From Panopea generosa (Eukaryota > Mollusca > Bivalvia > Adapedonta > Hiatellidae), in contig CM055901.1 in the NCBI GenBank assembly GCA_029582155.1, forward strand, positions 55,038,625-55,102,624: a stretch of 64,000 nt of DNA, given 5' to 3'. Each line of letters starts with the position of its first letter. Positions within the stretch are counted from its first letter, which is position 1. A program made the position numbers and the translations under genes. Below the pieces are notes generated by a model. It did no database searches and was not told the DNA's origin. It saw only the letters and a program-made list of their open reading frames with translations. Of this stretch, positions 20,560 to 33,700 are shown in pieces.

Positions 20560-21745
20560 ACAATTTTCCCCACCGACCCGTATGTTACCTGTGGTGAACC
20601 TCAGTTTACAGTCACGTGATCAAAATGAAAAAAAAATGTTTTCGTAAGCCACGTGACCTCAAGGTTGAAAATAAAATAAGGAATAACTGGTTATTTTAAC
20701 ACATTTTATCATAATCTATTGTTTCTATCAAGCAAATAATCCTTAAAAATATATATTAGTATAATTTCCTTTTTTAATTGCCACTGGTACGCCTTATATT
20801 GAATTAATTCCGCAGTTGTCAAGACGCTTTGCTATTTTTGGTCGCCATTTTGTCTTTCATCCCGTTCGAACCTAATCGCATATTAGTTAAACTTAAAAGA
20901 AAAAGTAGTTCAAAATATTTAACACATTATTACGTCCATTTACATATGGATCCATGCATAATTACATTTATATTATTTAAACTTTAAAATCTCACTGTTT
21001 TGTAACGTAAAAATACAAATAAAATAATATTAAAAGATGTTTAATTCCTGTTCCGGTGTCGTCACGCGTATGAATACTAATTTTAGTGACGCGTAGAGTC
21101 TGGCAACTGTTGCCGTAGGAATAAACGCCATAGACACGGTAGCTGTGACGACTGTTACCCACCAACGACAAAGGTGATTTTTCTTTCATTTTATATGTAG
21201 TATCACGTAATATGGTATCAGCATCTTTGATGTACGATGTTGTCTCGGTATTTTGTGTATTTTCAATAAATTTTGACAGAAAATTATGACAACAAAACCC
21301 ATCCTGCTTGTTCGCAAAAAAATGGCGAGGCCGTGTTCTGTAGCTTCCACTTGATTAGAACAAATTGATGAATTTGTCAAATTTGGCGGCAGTTTTGAAA
21401 GTAAAAGTGATACAGATTGATGCAGATGAAATTGCAGCAAACCATGGATGCCATGTGTAAATCATTTTTCTTTATCTAGACGTGGAATTTTGTTATCTTT
21501 TGCACATATGTATCGTTGAAACTAGGGCATTCAAAATGGACGAAGCGTCCAAATACCATGGCTGCGTAGACGCTACCATGGGGGAAATTCGGGTTGCTAA
21601 GTGATAACCTAGAGTGCTTAGATAATGTTGATGGGCTGACAGGGTGTTATCTTTGTGAATAGTTTATGACTTTAGAGGGAACATTTTATCAGATTCACTG
21701 CTCTTATACAGATTTAAAAGAAAAACTAATTTGTTCTATTTTTAG
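20560..21745 (+). promoter_or_regulatory. Candidate promoter and 5' leader region of RFX
   Basis: This is the stretch directly upstream of the inferred first coding exon. By eye it has more CG dinucleotides than its surroundings (for example GTCACGCGTATG, GTGACGCGTAG, GTTGCCGTAGG). A splice acceptor at 21745 implies at least one 5' non-coding exon here. An X-box-like sequence, GTTGCTAAGTGATAAC, lies at 21593-21608. No transcription start can be placed from sequence alone. Confidence 0.4.
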
Positions 21746-21779
21746 AACTTTGAGACAGGAAACAACATGTCAGCTGATT
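21746..21779 (+). CDS. RFX: RFX exon with inferred start codon (13 coding nt)
   Basis: An acceptor TTGTTCTATTTTTAG ends at 21745 and a donor GTAAAC begins at 21780. The 34-nt exon contains ATGTCAGCTGATT, with the ATG at 21767 in the good context AACAACATG. It ends in phase 1, as the next exon requires, giving [17 protein letters not shown]. The call rests only on splice signals and phase. The alternative is a start at the internal ATG at 23921 or an exon further upstream. Confidence 0.5.
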
Positions 21780-24700
21780 GTAAACATTACATTCGATTTT
21801 GAAATAATTAAGCATGATTTACTTTGTACAATTTTAAATATGAGTTACTTGATATACATAATTATTTACCAATTTTCAAATGCTTGTACCACAATTATGC
21901 CAAATAAGCTCCACTAAGCATTTTTTTTTAAATGTGCTTTCAGTGAAGTTTGAATAAAAAAAAATAACCTCCATAATCTCATTGTTTGAAATTATGAACC
22001 AGATCTATATGAATTGTTTTATAGTTTGAATTATATAATTTTTATTGGGAATAGATCTAGAGCAAGGGAGTGAGTTATCAACATGCTTCAGTTATTGTCA
22101 CTGCCATTGTTTTTCCTAATAGATCATTTAAATAAATACAATATGTTCTGTCACATTTTACACATCAATTCATAGAAAAATATATTCAGAACCATTTTGA
22201 GCGATTTTAAAATCATCAGCATAGCTCTGTTCTCTTAATACTTGCATAGCAACGTGATAATAGGCAATAGCAGCATTAAATATAACCTTCTCTTAGCTAA
22301 TTTATACTAAGAATAAAAAAATTATTTTAACGGCATATCCTTGTATACCATGATATATATATATATAACCACAAATGCCTGTATAAAAGCATTATCTCAC
22401 ACATGCGCACATTTAGAATTTCTGACTTACATTGTAACAATTGAAATGGATGTGTGCACTTAAAACACTGCACACCAGTAAGATTTCTTTAGAAGAGGGT
22501 CAACATTTTGTGCCCTCTTTTTAGCATTTATAGAATAAAAAAAAATCTTTTAAGTGTACATACTCACTGTTTATGCTGATTTGAATCTTCAATTATATTT
22601 TGCATACAGGATTTGCTTCAAATTATTTGAAAATTTATAATCCAGTACTAGTGTTATCCTGATGAAACCATTCTAACCATCTGAATGACCAATTGGCGGT
22701 AATATGTATACTAGGGGGTAAAAGGTTAAAACATACAATTCGGAATGGTATCGCAGATAGTCATTGAAAATATAAGCGATAATCATGGCAGGGCTGTCAG
22801 TAGGTTTTCCATCCACTTTTCTTAATTAAACACTCGGCTATTTTCAGTTTAGTTACTTTGTGGAGGACCACCGGACTCCCATTCAACTTTTTCCTTTCAC
22901 CATCCTACTTCAAATCTTAATGAAAGCCTGACCATGTTTATTCCCATTTTAATGATCTTAAGCAACTTCGCACTGTATAATTTACAGTTTGTGTCAATGT
23001 TAGGAATTTAAATGATGCTTGAATCAGCAGTTAACACTACTGCATTTGATTTGCATACATGGATAGAATAAAAGGAAAAGGATAGAAATCTTAAAAAAAC
23101 ATCAACGCTTTGAAAGTCGATAAAAAATTGGGTAGCTACAATTTTAAGTGAGTAGGTAGGAGTACAGCAACTAAACATTAATTTTAAGGAAGACCCTGTA
23201 AATACGGAAATACTGGTATCTGGGTGGGATGACATACTGGACATTTAAGGAAAAAAATTTAAGAAATAAGCTTATTATGTTGCTTTTATTATATTGGTAT
23301 TTATTTTAGAATATAAAAATACCTGATGAAAAGCATAATTCTTTTAACTATAGAATCAAACATTAAAAATACAAATATTACAAATATTTATTGTAAATTT
23401 TAGATATGACTAATTTCAATTAAAGACACTTTTGATATCTTTATATTCATTCTATGGCATCAATATTCTTAATATATAACTCGTGCTTGAAAATGCTCCA
23501 CTCATGAATGTCAAATTTGAAATTTTTCAACACGGAGGGGATACTCCTCCTGTACCCACCCCAGCGCATTTTTTGCAACATGCCTTCAGAAATTCCTGGG
23601 AAAACACTGTACAGTGTTGGTTTTGTTAATAAACCACCTATCATGAAATAACTAGTTCCTGTTGTAGGAAGGCAATTAAGATTTCCAAACCACTAGTCTA
23701 CAGAACGTGTAAGATATGAAATATTTTTCCTGCCCTGACTATAGCATAAGAAATTTCAATGGTTTCAAATTTTAGTGGATTTTTTTGTTGTTCTTTAGTT
23801 GGTGTAGTTTCAAAACAACTAAATTGAGTTTCAGATGACTAGTTATTACAGTTACAGTAGTTATAATTGTGATATGTTGTTTCAGTCGACTCTGATGAAG
23901 ATCTTGAGGACATTGACTTGATGGCCAGCCAGACCTATGTGACTGATTTACAAGCCATGAATCCAACGGTAGTGCAGGTTCATCAAGTGAACCATAATGT
24001 GGGTGGCAACTTAATGTTTAACTTTATATATATAAACTGTGCACATCAATCTAACTCTGAGGATGGTTTAACAAGTCTGGTCATGGCAAATGCTGTATAA
24101 TTATAATAATTAATTTTGGTCATTGCTGAACTTGGGCAATGGTTTCATCAATAGAGATGCAGGAATGTGTCTGTTGGAGGGCCTTTGTTTAATTCTTGAA
24201 AAACAAATTATTTTTTATATTTTGAGAGGTCTGTTACGCATAGCCTTTTTAAATTTTTTTGTGATAATATATATGTCATAAATACAAATATACATCAAAC
24301 ACATTAACATACAATAATACAGAAGCAGTAACATATAATTTAACTAGTTGATTATCTAATATATATATATATCAGATATCACAGATTTATATTTTATCTT
24401 GTTACACAATAATAATTTTGAGACCATATATATAAGCTTACTTACAATTACAAGGGTCCAACATTGAATAACAAGAATCTCAGACCTAACACTATGTTTT
24501 TTGTGTAAATGAGTATTGCGCCAAAGGGAAAAAATCCTTCAATAATTGTTATGAAATAAAAATAAAAAGTTGCTTGCAGCTAGTTAACAGCTGACAGTAT
24601 TGTGGACATAAACCGAAAATGTAAATACGCAGTCAACTGGTGTATCTGACTTTTGAATAGCCCCTTTATTGTTGGCTCTCGATGATGTGCTCTCTGCTTT

Positions 24701-27700
24701 GGACACATCCATCCAATCTACACAATTGTTATTTGGTTTACTAGATTTAAACTTTGAAAATAATTGAACCATTTTAAGTCACAAGATGAGAAGGCATGAA
24801 CCATTTTTTTGTCCAGGTTCACACTCGCACACATGTGATATGAGACAATGTTAGTTTCATGTTGTCTTCCAGTGATAATCTCTGACAAATGGATTAACTG
24901 AGTTTCTTCCATTGCTTAGGGCCAGATACGACTCTTTTATACTAAGAGTAGATTTAACATAAAGACTTGTCATGAACCCTATTTGTATGTTATTGCAGAC
25001 ATCTAAATCTCCCGTTTCCTCACAAACCGGACAGGGTCAGAAGACTGCCACAATCATACCTGTTCAGGCCCACACTGGACAGCAGCAGTTTATTGTGACA
25101 AGTAAGTAGATTTTGTATGATTTGTATAAGACATATTTCAGCTCACTTGACCGAAATACTACTGTTACGCTTTTGTGATCACCCATCATTAACTTTGATT
25201 GTGAATGACTGAAAATACTTGACAGATATTCACTGAATTTGGCATAAACATCTTCAAGATCCCTCAAGTTTGTTCAAGTTTTATTAGCTCAACAGGCCGA
25301 AGTCCAAAAAGAGCTATTGTCATGACCCCAGCATCGTCGTCTGTAGACACCCAGGTTAAACTTTTGTGTTTAAGTTTCCGTTATCTATGCAACCATTCTG
25401 ACATTGGATGTCAATGAAACTTTGCATGTGTGTTAACCATCAGTGGAACACAGAGAGATAAGAACAATAACTCTGGATTGCATTTTGGCACAGTTGTGGC
25501 CCTTTTTGGACTTGGACACCCAGATTAAACTTTGCGTTTAGTTGCGTTTAAGTTTAAGATATATATGCAACCACTCAATGGATTTGAATGAAACTTCACA
25601 TGTGTGCTCACCATCATCAATGTAACACACAGAGACAAGAACCATAATTCTGGATTGCATTTTGGAACAGTAATGGCCCTTTTAGGACTTAAGACACCAA
25701 GTTAAATTTTGTGTTTAGTTGCATTTAAGTTTAAGATATCTATGCAACCACTCATTGGATGTGAATGAAACTTCACATGTCTGTTCACCATCATCAAAGG
25801 AACACACAGAGACAAGAAGCATAACTTTGGGTTGGTTTTTGGCACAGTTATCTTTTTGGACTTAGACACCCAGGTTAAACTTTATGTTTAGTTACGTTTA
25901 AGATATCTATGCAACTACTCATTGGATATGAATGAAACTTTGCATGTGTTCTACGATCATCATTGAAACACACAGAGACAAAAACCATAACTCTGGGTTG
26001 CATTTTGGCACAGTTATGGCTCTGTTTCGACTTAATTTTTCAGGTTAAAGTTATTTTTCATGTAAGATATCTATGCAACTACTCATTGGATATGAATGAA
26101 ACTTTGCATGTGTTCTACGATCATCATTGAAACACACAGAGACAAAAACCATAACTCTGGGTTACATTTTGGCACAGTTATGGCCCTGTTTCGACTTAAT
26201 TTTTCAGGTTAAAGTTATTTTTCATGTAAGATATCTATGCAACCACTCATAGGATATGAATGAAACTTTGCATGTGTGTGAGTTTTGGCCCTTAAAGACT
26301 TAATTTTTCGTATGTAGACACCCAGGTTCAACTTTTGCGATTAGATGCGTTTAAGTTTTGGTGTTTGGTCTCCAATCTCAATCTTAGCATTGGTGGTGAG
26401 TTTTATCCCGTCGGCAACCTTTGTTGTCTTTTGACAACTCTTGTTAATACAAATGAAGAGAATGCATGAATAGGGTTTTACGGCGTACCAACACATTATA
26501 GGTTATTCGACGCCAACAGGAATGAAGATTCCAGGCACAATCTACATGTATAAAAAACAAAAAATTAACACACAGATGAAAAAATAGAGCCTAGAACCTT
26601 GATACCTGCAGAACTGCAGAATTTCAGCAAATTCTATGGTATTACTCAATTTGGGGTTGATAATTTAACCACAACAGTAAACATGACAAAGAATGATAAA
26701 ATGAACATGACACACATTCGGACGATTCCTACCCCTCTGCAGAGATTGACAGTGATTCTATTCTTAGCTGGAACCACACAGGCTTTATGAATACAAACAT
26801 AATTATTGTATTATTTGTTTCAAAATGCAAGAAAAAACGAAAGTATGTGTAAAAAATCTTTTAACACAAGTATTTCTTTGGAGTTCTTTTCGTTTGACAC
26901 CAAAAGAAGAAGAAAAAAATCCCTGCTGCACTGTTTGTATCATGTATGACCAAGAGTATGTGAAATTTGCCATTTAACCATTTACATGAGTTTGCATCTT
27001 TCCCAATTTATATTCCTCCAAAAACAACAAATTGAAAATTTATCAAAAATTGTTTAAGCATTTTTTTTATGTAAAAAAGAAAACGATATCTCAAACTTTG
27101 GTTTTAACATTACAAATGTTTCTCTTCTTGAATTGCAGCATCAGTAGCGGATGCGATTGCAGAACACAACCAGAACCAGGAAAATATGTCGATACAGGGC
27201 AATCAGCTGTACCCAGCACATGTTCAGTACGTAGAAGGCAATGAGCCCAGTATCTACGCATCTACAAACGGTCAAATGTATGAACTAACATGTACTAGAT
27301 GTGCTCATGCACAGTTTGACATTGTGGTGCAAATCCAGCATGGCCTCTTTCCCTACTCACCCACTCAAACTCCATGCACATAACTTTGTGTGTTTCTCTC
27401 ACTAATACTGTAAATATTCTTAAAATAGCTGGTTGAATTTTCAGAAACATTAGTGACAATGTAACATAATTATGTTCAATTTAAACAGCATGTTTTTCTT
27501 TTTGGGATTCTCTTTTTTGGGCTCATTTATCTTGTAATTGCTCATTGGTTTATGTTTAATATATATATTTTAGCAAACTCATATCTGATTCTGTTTCATG
27601 TTTAGAAATAAGACAGGCTTCATTATTTTGTCTAGTGCTCTTGTGTGACAGCTATTGTTTCGAGACAAATTTCCTTCCTGCTGACTGTTGTCGTCCTCAT

Positions 27701-30700
27701 AGTGAGATATATAAAAAAGATACTTTGGTGTTTAAAACTTTCCAATGAAAGATATAAATGTGTGCCACAACTCTATTTGATACTATGCATTTTTATTTGC
27801 ATTTTTTTCTTGTATTTGTAATAAGTAGAGAAATTCTGAAATGTGATAAAATTTTAATCAAATAAGGGAAGAAAGAAAATGGATTCAAACTTAAAATATT
27901 TTTATTCATTCTGAAATGGGTATAATGAAAGACTTGTGCAGTATAATGAAATGTGGGACTGTACAATAACTTCATCTCTGCTTGTATCTCTTGGTGGAGG
28001 ATTAAAAAAAAATCGAGAGAAAAAACATGCTGGTTGTGTAATGAACATATCCAACCTGATTAATACTTTAACCAGAGCTATTTGACTGTTTGTGTGAGCT
28101 ATTATTGTTGTTTGTTAAAATTGAGATAAAAAAATGCCAGACTTCCAATGTTGATGGGAAGAAATTATTTTTGGTAAATATTAAGCTCTTCTTCGTACAA
28201 GGGGTTTTATTTTCACTTAAAATATTTAATGTTTGAAATGTAATACAAGTTTTATAACTAGTTGGTAGGACATCATTTTATCTCAGATAAATTGTTTTGT
28301 CTCCAGGCATAGCATGGTTGACATACTGGGGTCGATTTATCTTGTTGGTTTCCTTCAGAAAATTTGGAATGTCATGAACTTACAATATGTATGTGCATTA
28401 ATTGACTAGAAGATTGAAAGATACAGTAACATATTAAAATTATAGTCATTTTTAGTTGATGAGAATATGCTAGAATAAGGTCAGCAATACTGGCAATACA
28501 TACATCTGATTGTCTGCAATATTGTGTTGCTTGTTCAACTTTGGAATGCTCATATGACTTCTGAAATCGTAATTGCAGACAAATTTCCAGGAACATTTTT
28601 TGTAATATATGTTTTTTTATCACTCTTCTGATAATTTCTTAGCCGCAATATTAATATGTAGATTTCATTTCCATTGTTTATACACATAGAAATAAAGTAA
28701 ATCATGGATGCATTGGTCATTAGATCATTATTCATTGTGCTGTATTATACATGAATCGTGAATTTCAATTTTATATATCAATATTTATTATTTATTAAAT
28801 TGCCTATAGACAGAAGGTTAATGAAACAATCTTCAACTGAAAAAACATGCATGTGTGTAGTCATGTGGTTTGTCAAAGTAACCTGCAATGTCAAGGTTAT
28901 GAGTCAAGCGTAAATAATAATATAACTTGGCACTGGTGGTAAGAGTCGCAGTAGGAATGAATTTGCTATTAAAGTAAAAATGTATATCTATTACACACAG
29001 CATGTTGCATGTTATGTTGTAGATTATTCTTTATGTGCATATTGTTTGATAATGTTTTGCAGTACCACTTGTTCCATTTTCATTATAACATTGCTGCATG
29101 CTAATGCTAATATTTTAGATTTGTTTAATGAGTTCTATTTTTATGTGTATTTAATAGACTTATGTAAGCTACAAGACCAGGAAACGATTTTTAGCTCAAC
29201 AGTCGGCTTTGGAGTGCCATAAATGTGTAAAAGCAGAATAGTTATTTATTTTTTATATGTGTCAAAACCAAAGAGTTGCAAAACTTGTTCTTTATTGATC
29301 AGTATGTACAATGTTAGAAATGGCATGATTGATAGTTCTCTAACAATAAGGGTTTGTCAATTATCTATTCATCAAGTTGATTACCTCGTCCAAATTTAAT
29401 CTTGTTTTGATTTTACACGTTAGAGAATCTGGTCATCTAGTTTTGGTGAAGTTGTATTTGGTACCAAAGCAGTTTTAACATGACAGTTTATTGATATAAT
29501 TTATATACGACTGTTGTACGCACATCTTGTCTTTATTAAGTCATTATTTATGTTTGAATTACATTTTGTTTGCCTCTGTTTCATTATTTATATATGCATA
29601 TATTTATGTGAAGTTATTGAGTTTCCCATTTTTACTTTGAGTTGTAGTTTAAAATGACATTTTACGTTTAACAGGGTCCGCTGGAACAATGAGGGGTAAA
29701 TTATAATGTTGTGATGTTTGTGTTTTGTTTAAAACTTCAATTTACCTTGGTAAATGTTTTTACAGTTGGTGTACAAAATCCCCACTCCAAAAAATGTTTT
29801 TTTTTTGTATCTTTAAATATATACTGGAAACCACTTGCTCTCAATCCTATTAAAGAGTCTTTCTTTGGATATTTGAACTACCCCACATATTTTTCAAACA
29901 ATGCACTGACTGAGTAGATAAGCTTAGACACTGACAGGGTATTTTGTCAGGCCTTCCATTGCCAGTTTTCAAACTTCTGAAGCAAAAGCCAAATACTTCT
30001 TTCAGCAAAAAACATGGAACTGTAAAACTTGTTATAAGGAAATATTTAGTACAGTTTGATCACAAAATATCATGCTTTATTATTGATAGTATGAAATCTA
30101 CCTTCTGTGTCTTGGAGCAGAGACATTTCTAACATGGCTTGATCCCAGATTGTCCGATGCTGGTAGGAATTGTCCTTTTCATAAAGCCAAGTTTAGTTAT
30201 TTGACCAGTCTGGACAGAGGAATGCCATAGTTATAATGAATTCGGATGGAAACATTTTTCATTTGTAGAAATAATCTACAGTTGTAGGACTACATTTTTG
30301 TTGTAAGATGGTAATTTTAAGTTAAGAGATTAAATGGGATTAATAAATTATAGATGCATATTTTACCAATTATTCTGCTGTTGAAAAACTTCTTTGGAGT
30401 GGGAGGGTGGGGGAACAATTGATGTTGTTGCTGTGGTTTTACTTGTGGTTCTGATTAACCATTTTGATGTAATTATGATGTGATATTTGTGGTGTGTTGC
30501 TACGGTTGTGGATGAAATAAGAATGCTCGTCTCGTCTTTTTGGCAAGAATAGTCTTAAAATTTGATTTTATTTTTATGATTTTGGAGCTTTACAATTACA
30601 AGCATACGAGTATGAAGGTAATTAACATAGAAAAGACAAGAAGCCAACTCCTTCCTTTGATGGGGGTTGTAAAAATATAAGCTTTGCACCAGAGACCTGG

Positions 30701-33700
30701 CATTTGTTATTGAATCTGTGTTAGGTATTTTATTTATATATAACTTTAAATAGAAATATTTTCAAAATACTATTTTATTCACTTTCATTTGTTTATTTAT
30801 TTATTTCCTGTCTTTTGTTTTGTCTGTTGTTTTTACAAGTTAATAGTCTATGTTTATTAGTGATGATTTGTTTTGTTTATTTTTTACTTTTGCTATGTTT
30901 TCAGACAGGCTTATGGAGGAGACTATGGGCAGGCAACTGTATATAACCCATCATCTGGGACCTACTATCAGACAACAGGTGGTGGTGCACAGGTAAGTCT
31001 GGAAAAACAAAAATGTTAAAAGATCTTTTTTAACCCAATTAAACAAAGCTCATTGTGAGCTTTTCAAGTCAGAGGTGGGTCCTTATCAATCTGGCCATTG
31101 GATTAAATTGTAAAGAAGCCTTTTGGTCTGAATCGCATAGATATCCATGACCCGTTTATAAATATGCTGCAGTTACTACAACAGCCATATCCATAGAGCA
31201 GGTTATCACGGGGTAAAATTTTGTATTGTTTATGCAGTAAAACTTGTCCAATCTGACGTTTAAGAAATGCAAGAGTTTACCCATATTTTGTTTTCTGGTG
31301 GTTTCATAGAAACATATCTGTATTTGTTTAATGAATTACCAATGTTTTTTTCTAAATCAAATGTATAAAATACACATTTTAGCTCAAGTTTTAAAGAAAA
31401 GGAGAACTTGTATTTGCCACTCAGTTTTGGTAAAAAAAAAATTATATATGATTTACATGCAATTTGTTGTTTAAATGTTAAGTTGAATTACATTTAGGTG
31501 ACCACCGGGTTACCAAACATGGGAGCAACCATACAGACTATGCAGGGCCACATCCTTACACAGCAGGGCGGTAACACATACCTTATACAGGGGGGTACCA
31601 TGGATGGAGAGGGTACACCGCTCACCCACACCACCCGGGCTTCTCCTGCCACGGTATGTTGACAGAGGAATTTCTCTATTTGTCTAACATCTTTTCAGTC
31701 CAGTGTGTAGTGTAACATTTCACTCTCATTAGCTCATCTGAGCATAAGGCTCACATGTGAGCTTTTATCTTCCCCTGGTGTCCGTCGTCTCGTCTTTCGT
31801 CCGTCCTCAACTTTTAGTTTCTTACAACTCCTCTGAAACCACTGGGCCAATTTTTAAATAACTTAATAGAAATGTTCCTTTGGTGACCCTTTACCAAGTT
31901 TGTTCAAGCCATCTTGATTTGTAAAAAAACATGGCTGCCAACGGGCGGGGGGGGGGGGGGGGGGGCAAGTTTGATAAGGTAAAAAATATTCTTGTCAGAA
32001 ACTACTGGCTTGATTTTAAAATAATTTCACAGAAATGTTCCTTGGAGGACCTTTCACCAAGTTTGTTCAAACCGTAGTGATTTGTCAAAAAAATATGGCT
32101 GCCAGGGGGTGGAGTTAATTTACTATATAAGCTAAAGTAAAAACTTAAAAAATCTTCTTGTCAGAAACCACTGGGCCAATTTTGATATAACTTAATAGAA
32201 ATGTTCCATGGGCGACCCTCTACCAAGTTTGTTCAAGCCATCTTGATATAAAAAAAACATGGCCGCCAGGGGGCGGGGCAAGTTTAATTAGTAAAAACTT
32301 AAAAAATCTTCTTGTCAGAAACTACTGGCTCGATTTTAAAATAATAACACAGAAATGTTGAATGGAGTACTCTTCACCAAGTTTGTTCAAACCGTAATGA
32401 TTCGTCAAAAAACATGTCGGCCAAGGTGTGGGGTTAGTTTTCTTTATATAAGCTATAGTATAAACTTAAAAAATCTTATCGTCAGAAACCACCAGATTGT
32501 TTTTAAAACAATTTCGCAGAAATGTTCCTTATGTGACCCCTTTACCAAGTTTGTTCAAGACGTTGTAATTTGCTAAAAAACATGACTGCCACAGTGAGGT
32601 GCTAGTTTACTATATAGGCAGCTATAGTAAACCTTCAAAAACCTTCTTGCCAGAATCCACTGACCTGATTTTGATGTAATTTCACTGACACTTACCATTG
32701 GTGAACCTCTACCAAGTTTGAACACTTCTTCGCATCTCTTACATCTTCAAAACAAATCAAAATTAATAACTACTCACCCATCTCATTTTTCTGGAATTTT
32801 GAGTGTACATATTATATAATCTACTTAAGTTTGGTGACTCAAGGTCAGTCAGGTGAGCGATATAGGGCTTTCTTTGCCCTCTTGTTATAGGTTTTATAGT
32901 GTAGCTATTTTAATATTCCATGAAATACTCTCAAGTTTGATTGCTTAAAGAATTGAGGCAATATTTTTGTACTTTCTGTGTGTGTGAGTCTGTCCACACT
33001 TCTTCCAAAACCATTGGCATATTTTGAGAACTATTAGTAGACACGTCTATGAGTTCAGTTGTTTATGGGCATAACAGTGATTTTACTATTTTATTAGAGG
33101 GCTATGACCCTTTGGAATTTTACGCTCATCTGAACAAAGATCAGTTCGAGCTATTTTGATTGTCCTGTGTCCTTTGTCAGTTTTTAGCACTCCAGAACAG
33201 TTTTCTTTGGGTCTTTCTTTTTTTATCTTGACCAGATTCAGTAGTTATATGAACTGGCTGAATCGGGGGTAATAATGTATGGTGTTGTGGCAGAAATTGT
33301 TATATTTAGCTTGTATGCGCCTGTAGTTTTTTGTGGATCCTAACCAAATGTACACATCAGTGGTCATAAACCATAAGTTTTTGAAATTGCCTAATTGGAG
33401 TATTAATTTTGGCATTTAGAACTCTTGAATTGTAAAAATACAATAGTTGACCGTGTGTGCATTCTAGCAACACTTGTTTTCAATGTATCAATGGAACATC
33501 TTCACTTTACTTACACTGTACTTCCCTAATACAAATTGTTTCTAAAAATTCTTATTTGAAAGTGGTGCTTGGATATATCGAAATTGTTTTGTTTGACATA
33601 ATCTTGTATGCCACAGGTGCGCGGTTTTTGGCCATTGGTTCTTTAGATGACTTTTATAACAACTGGTCATCATCAATGTGATATTTGTTTATCATTCTTA

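Noticed and set aside
21418-21452. Alternative RFX first exon starting ATGCAGATGAAATTGCAGCA
   Set aside because: The only donor nearby (GTGTAA) leaves phase 2, which breaks the frame of the exon at 23886.
10173-21745. Bidirectional promoter shared by SMC5 and RFX
   Set aside because: The genes are head-to-head, but about 11.6 kb of repeat-filled DNA separates their start codons.
25283-26444. CRISPR-like regular array
   Set aside because: Units are ~170 bp, diverged and adjacent without unique spacers, in a eukaryotic intron.
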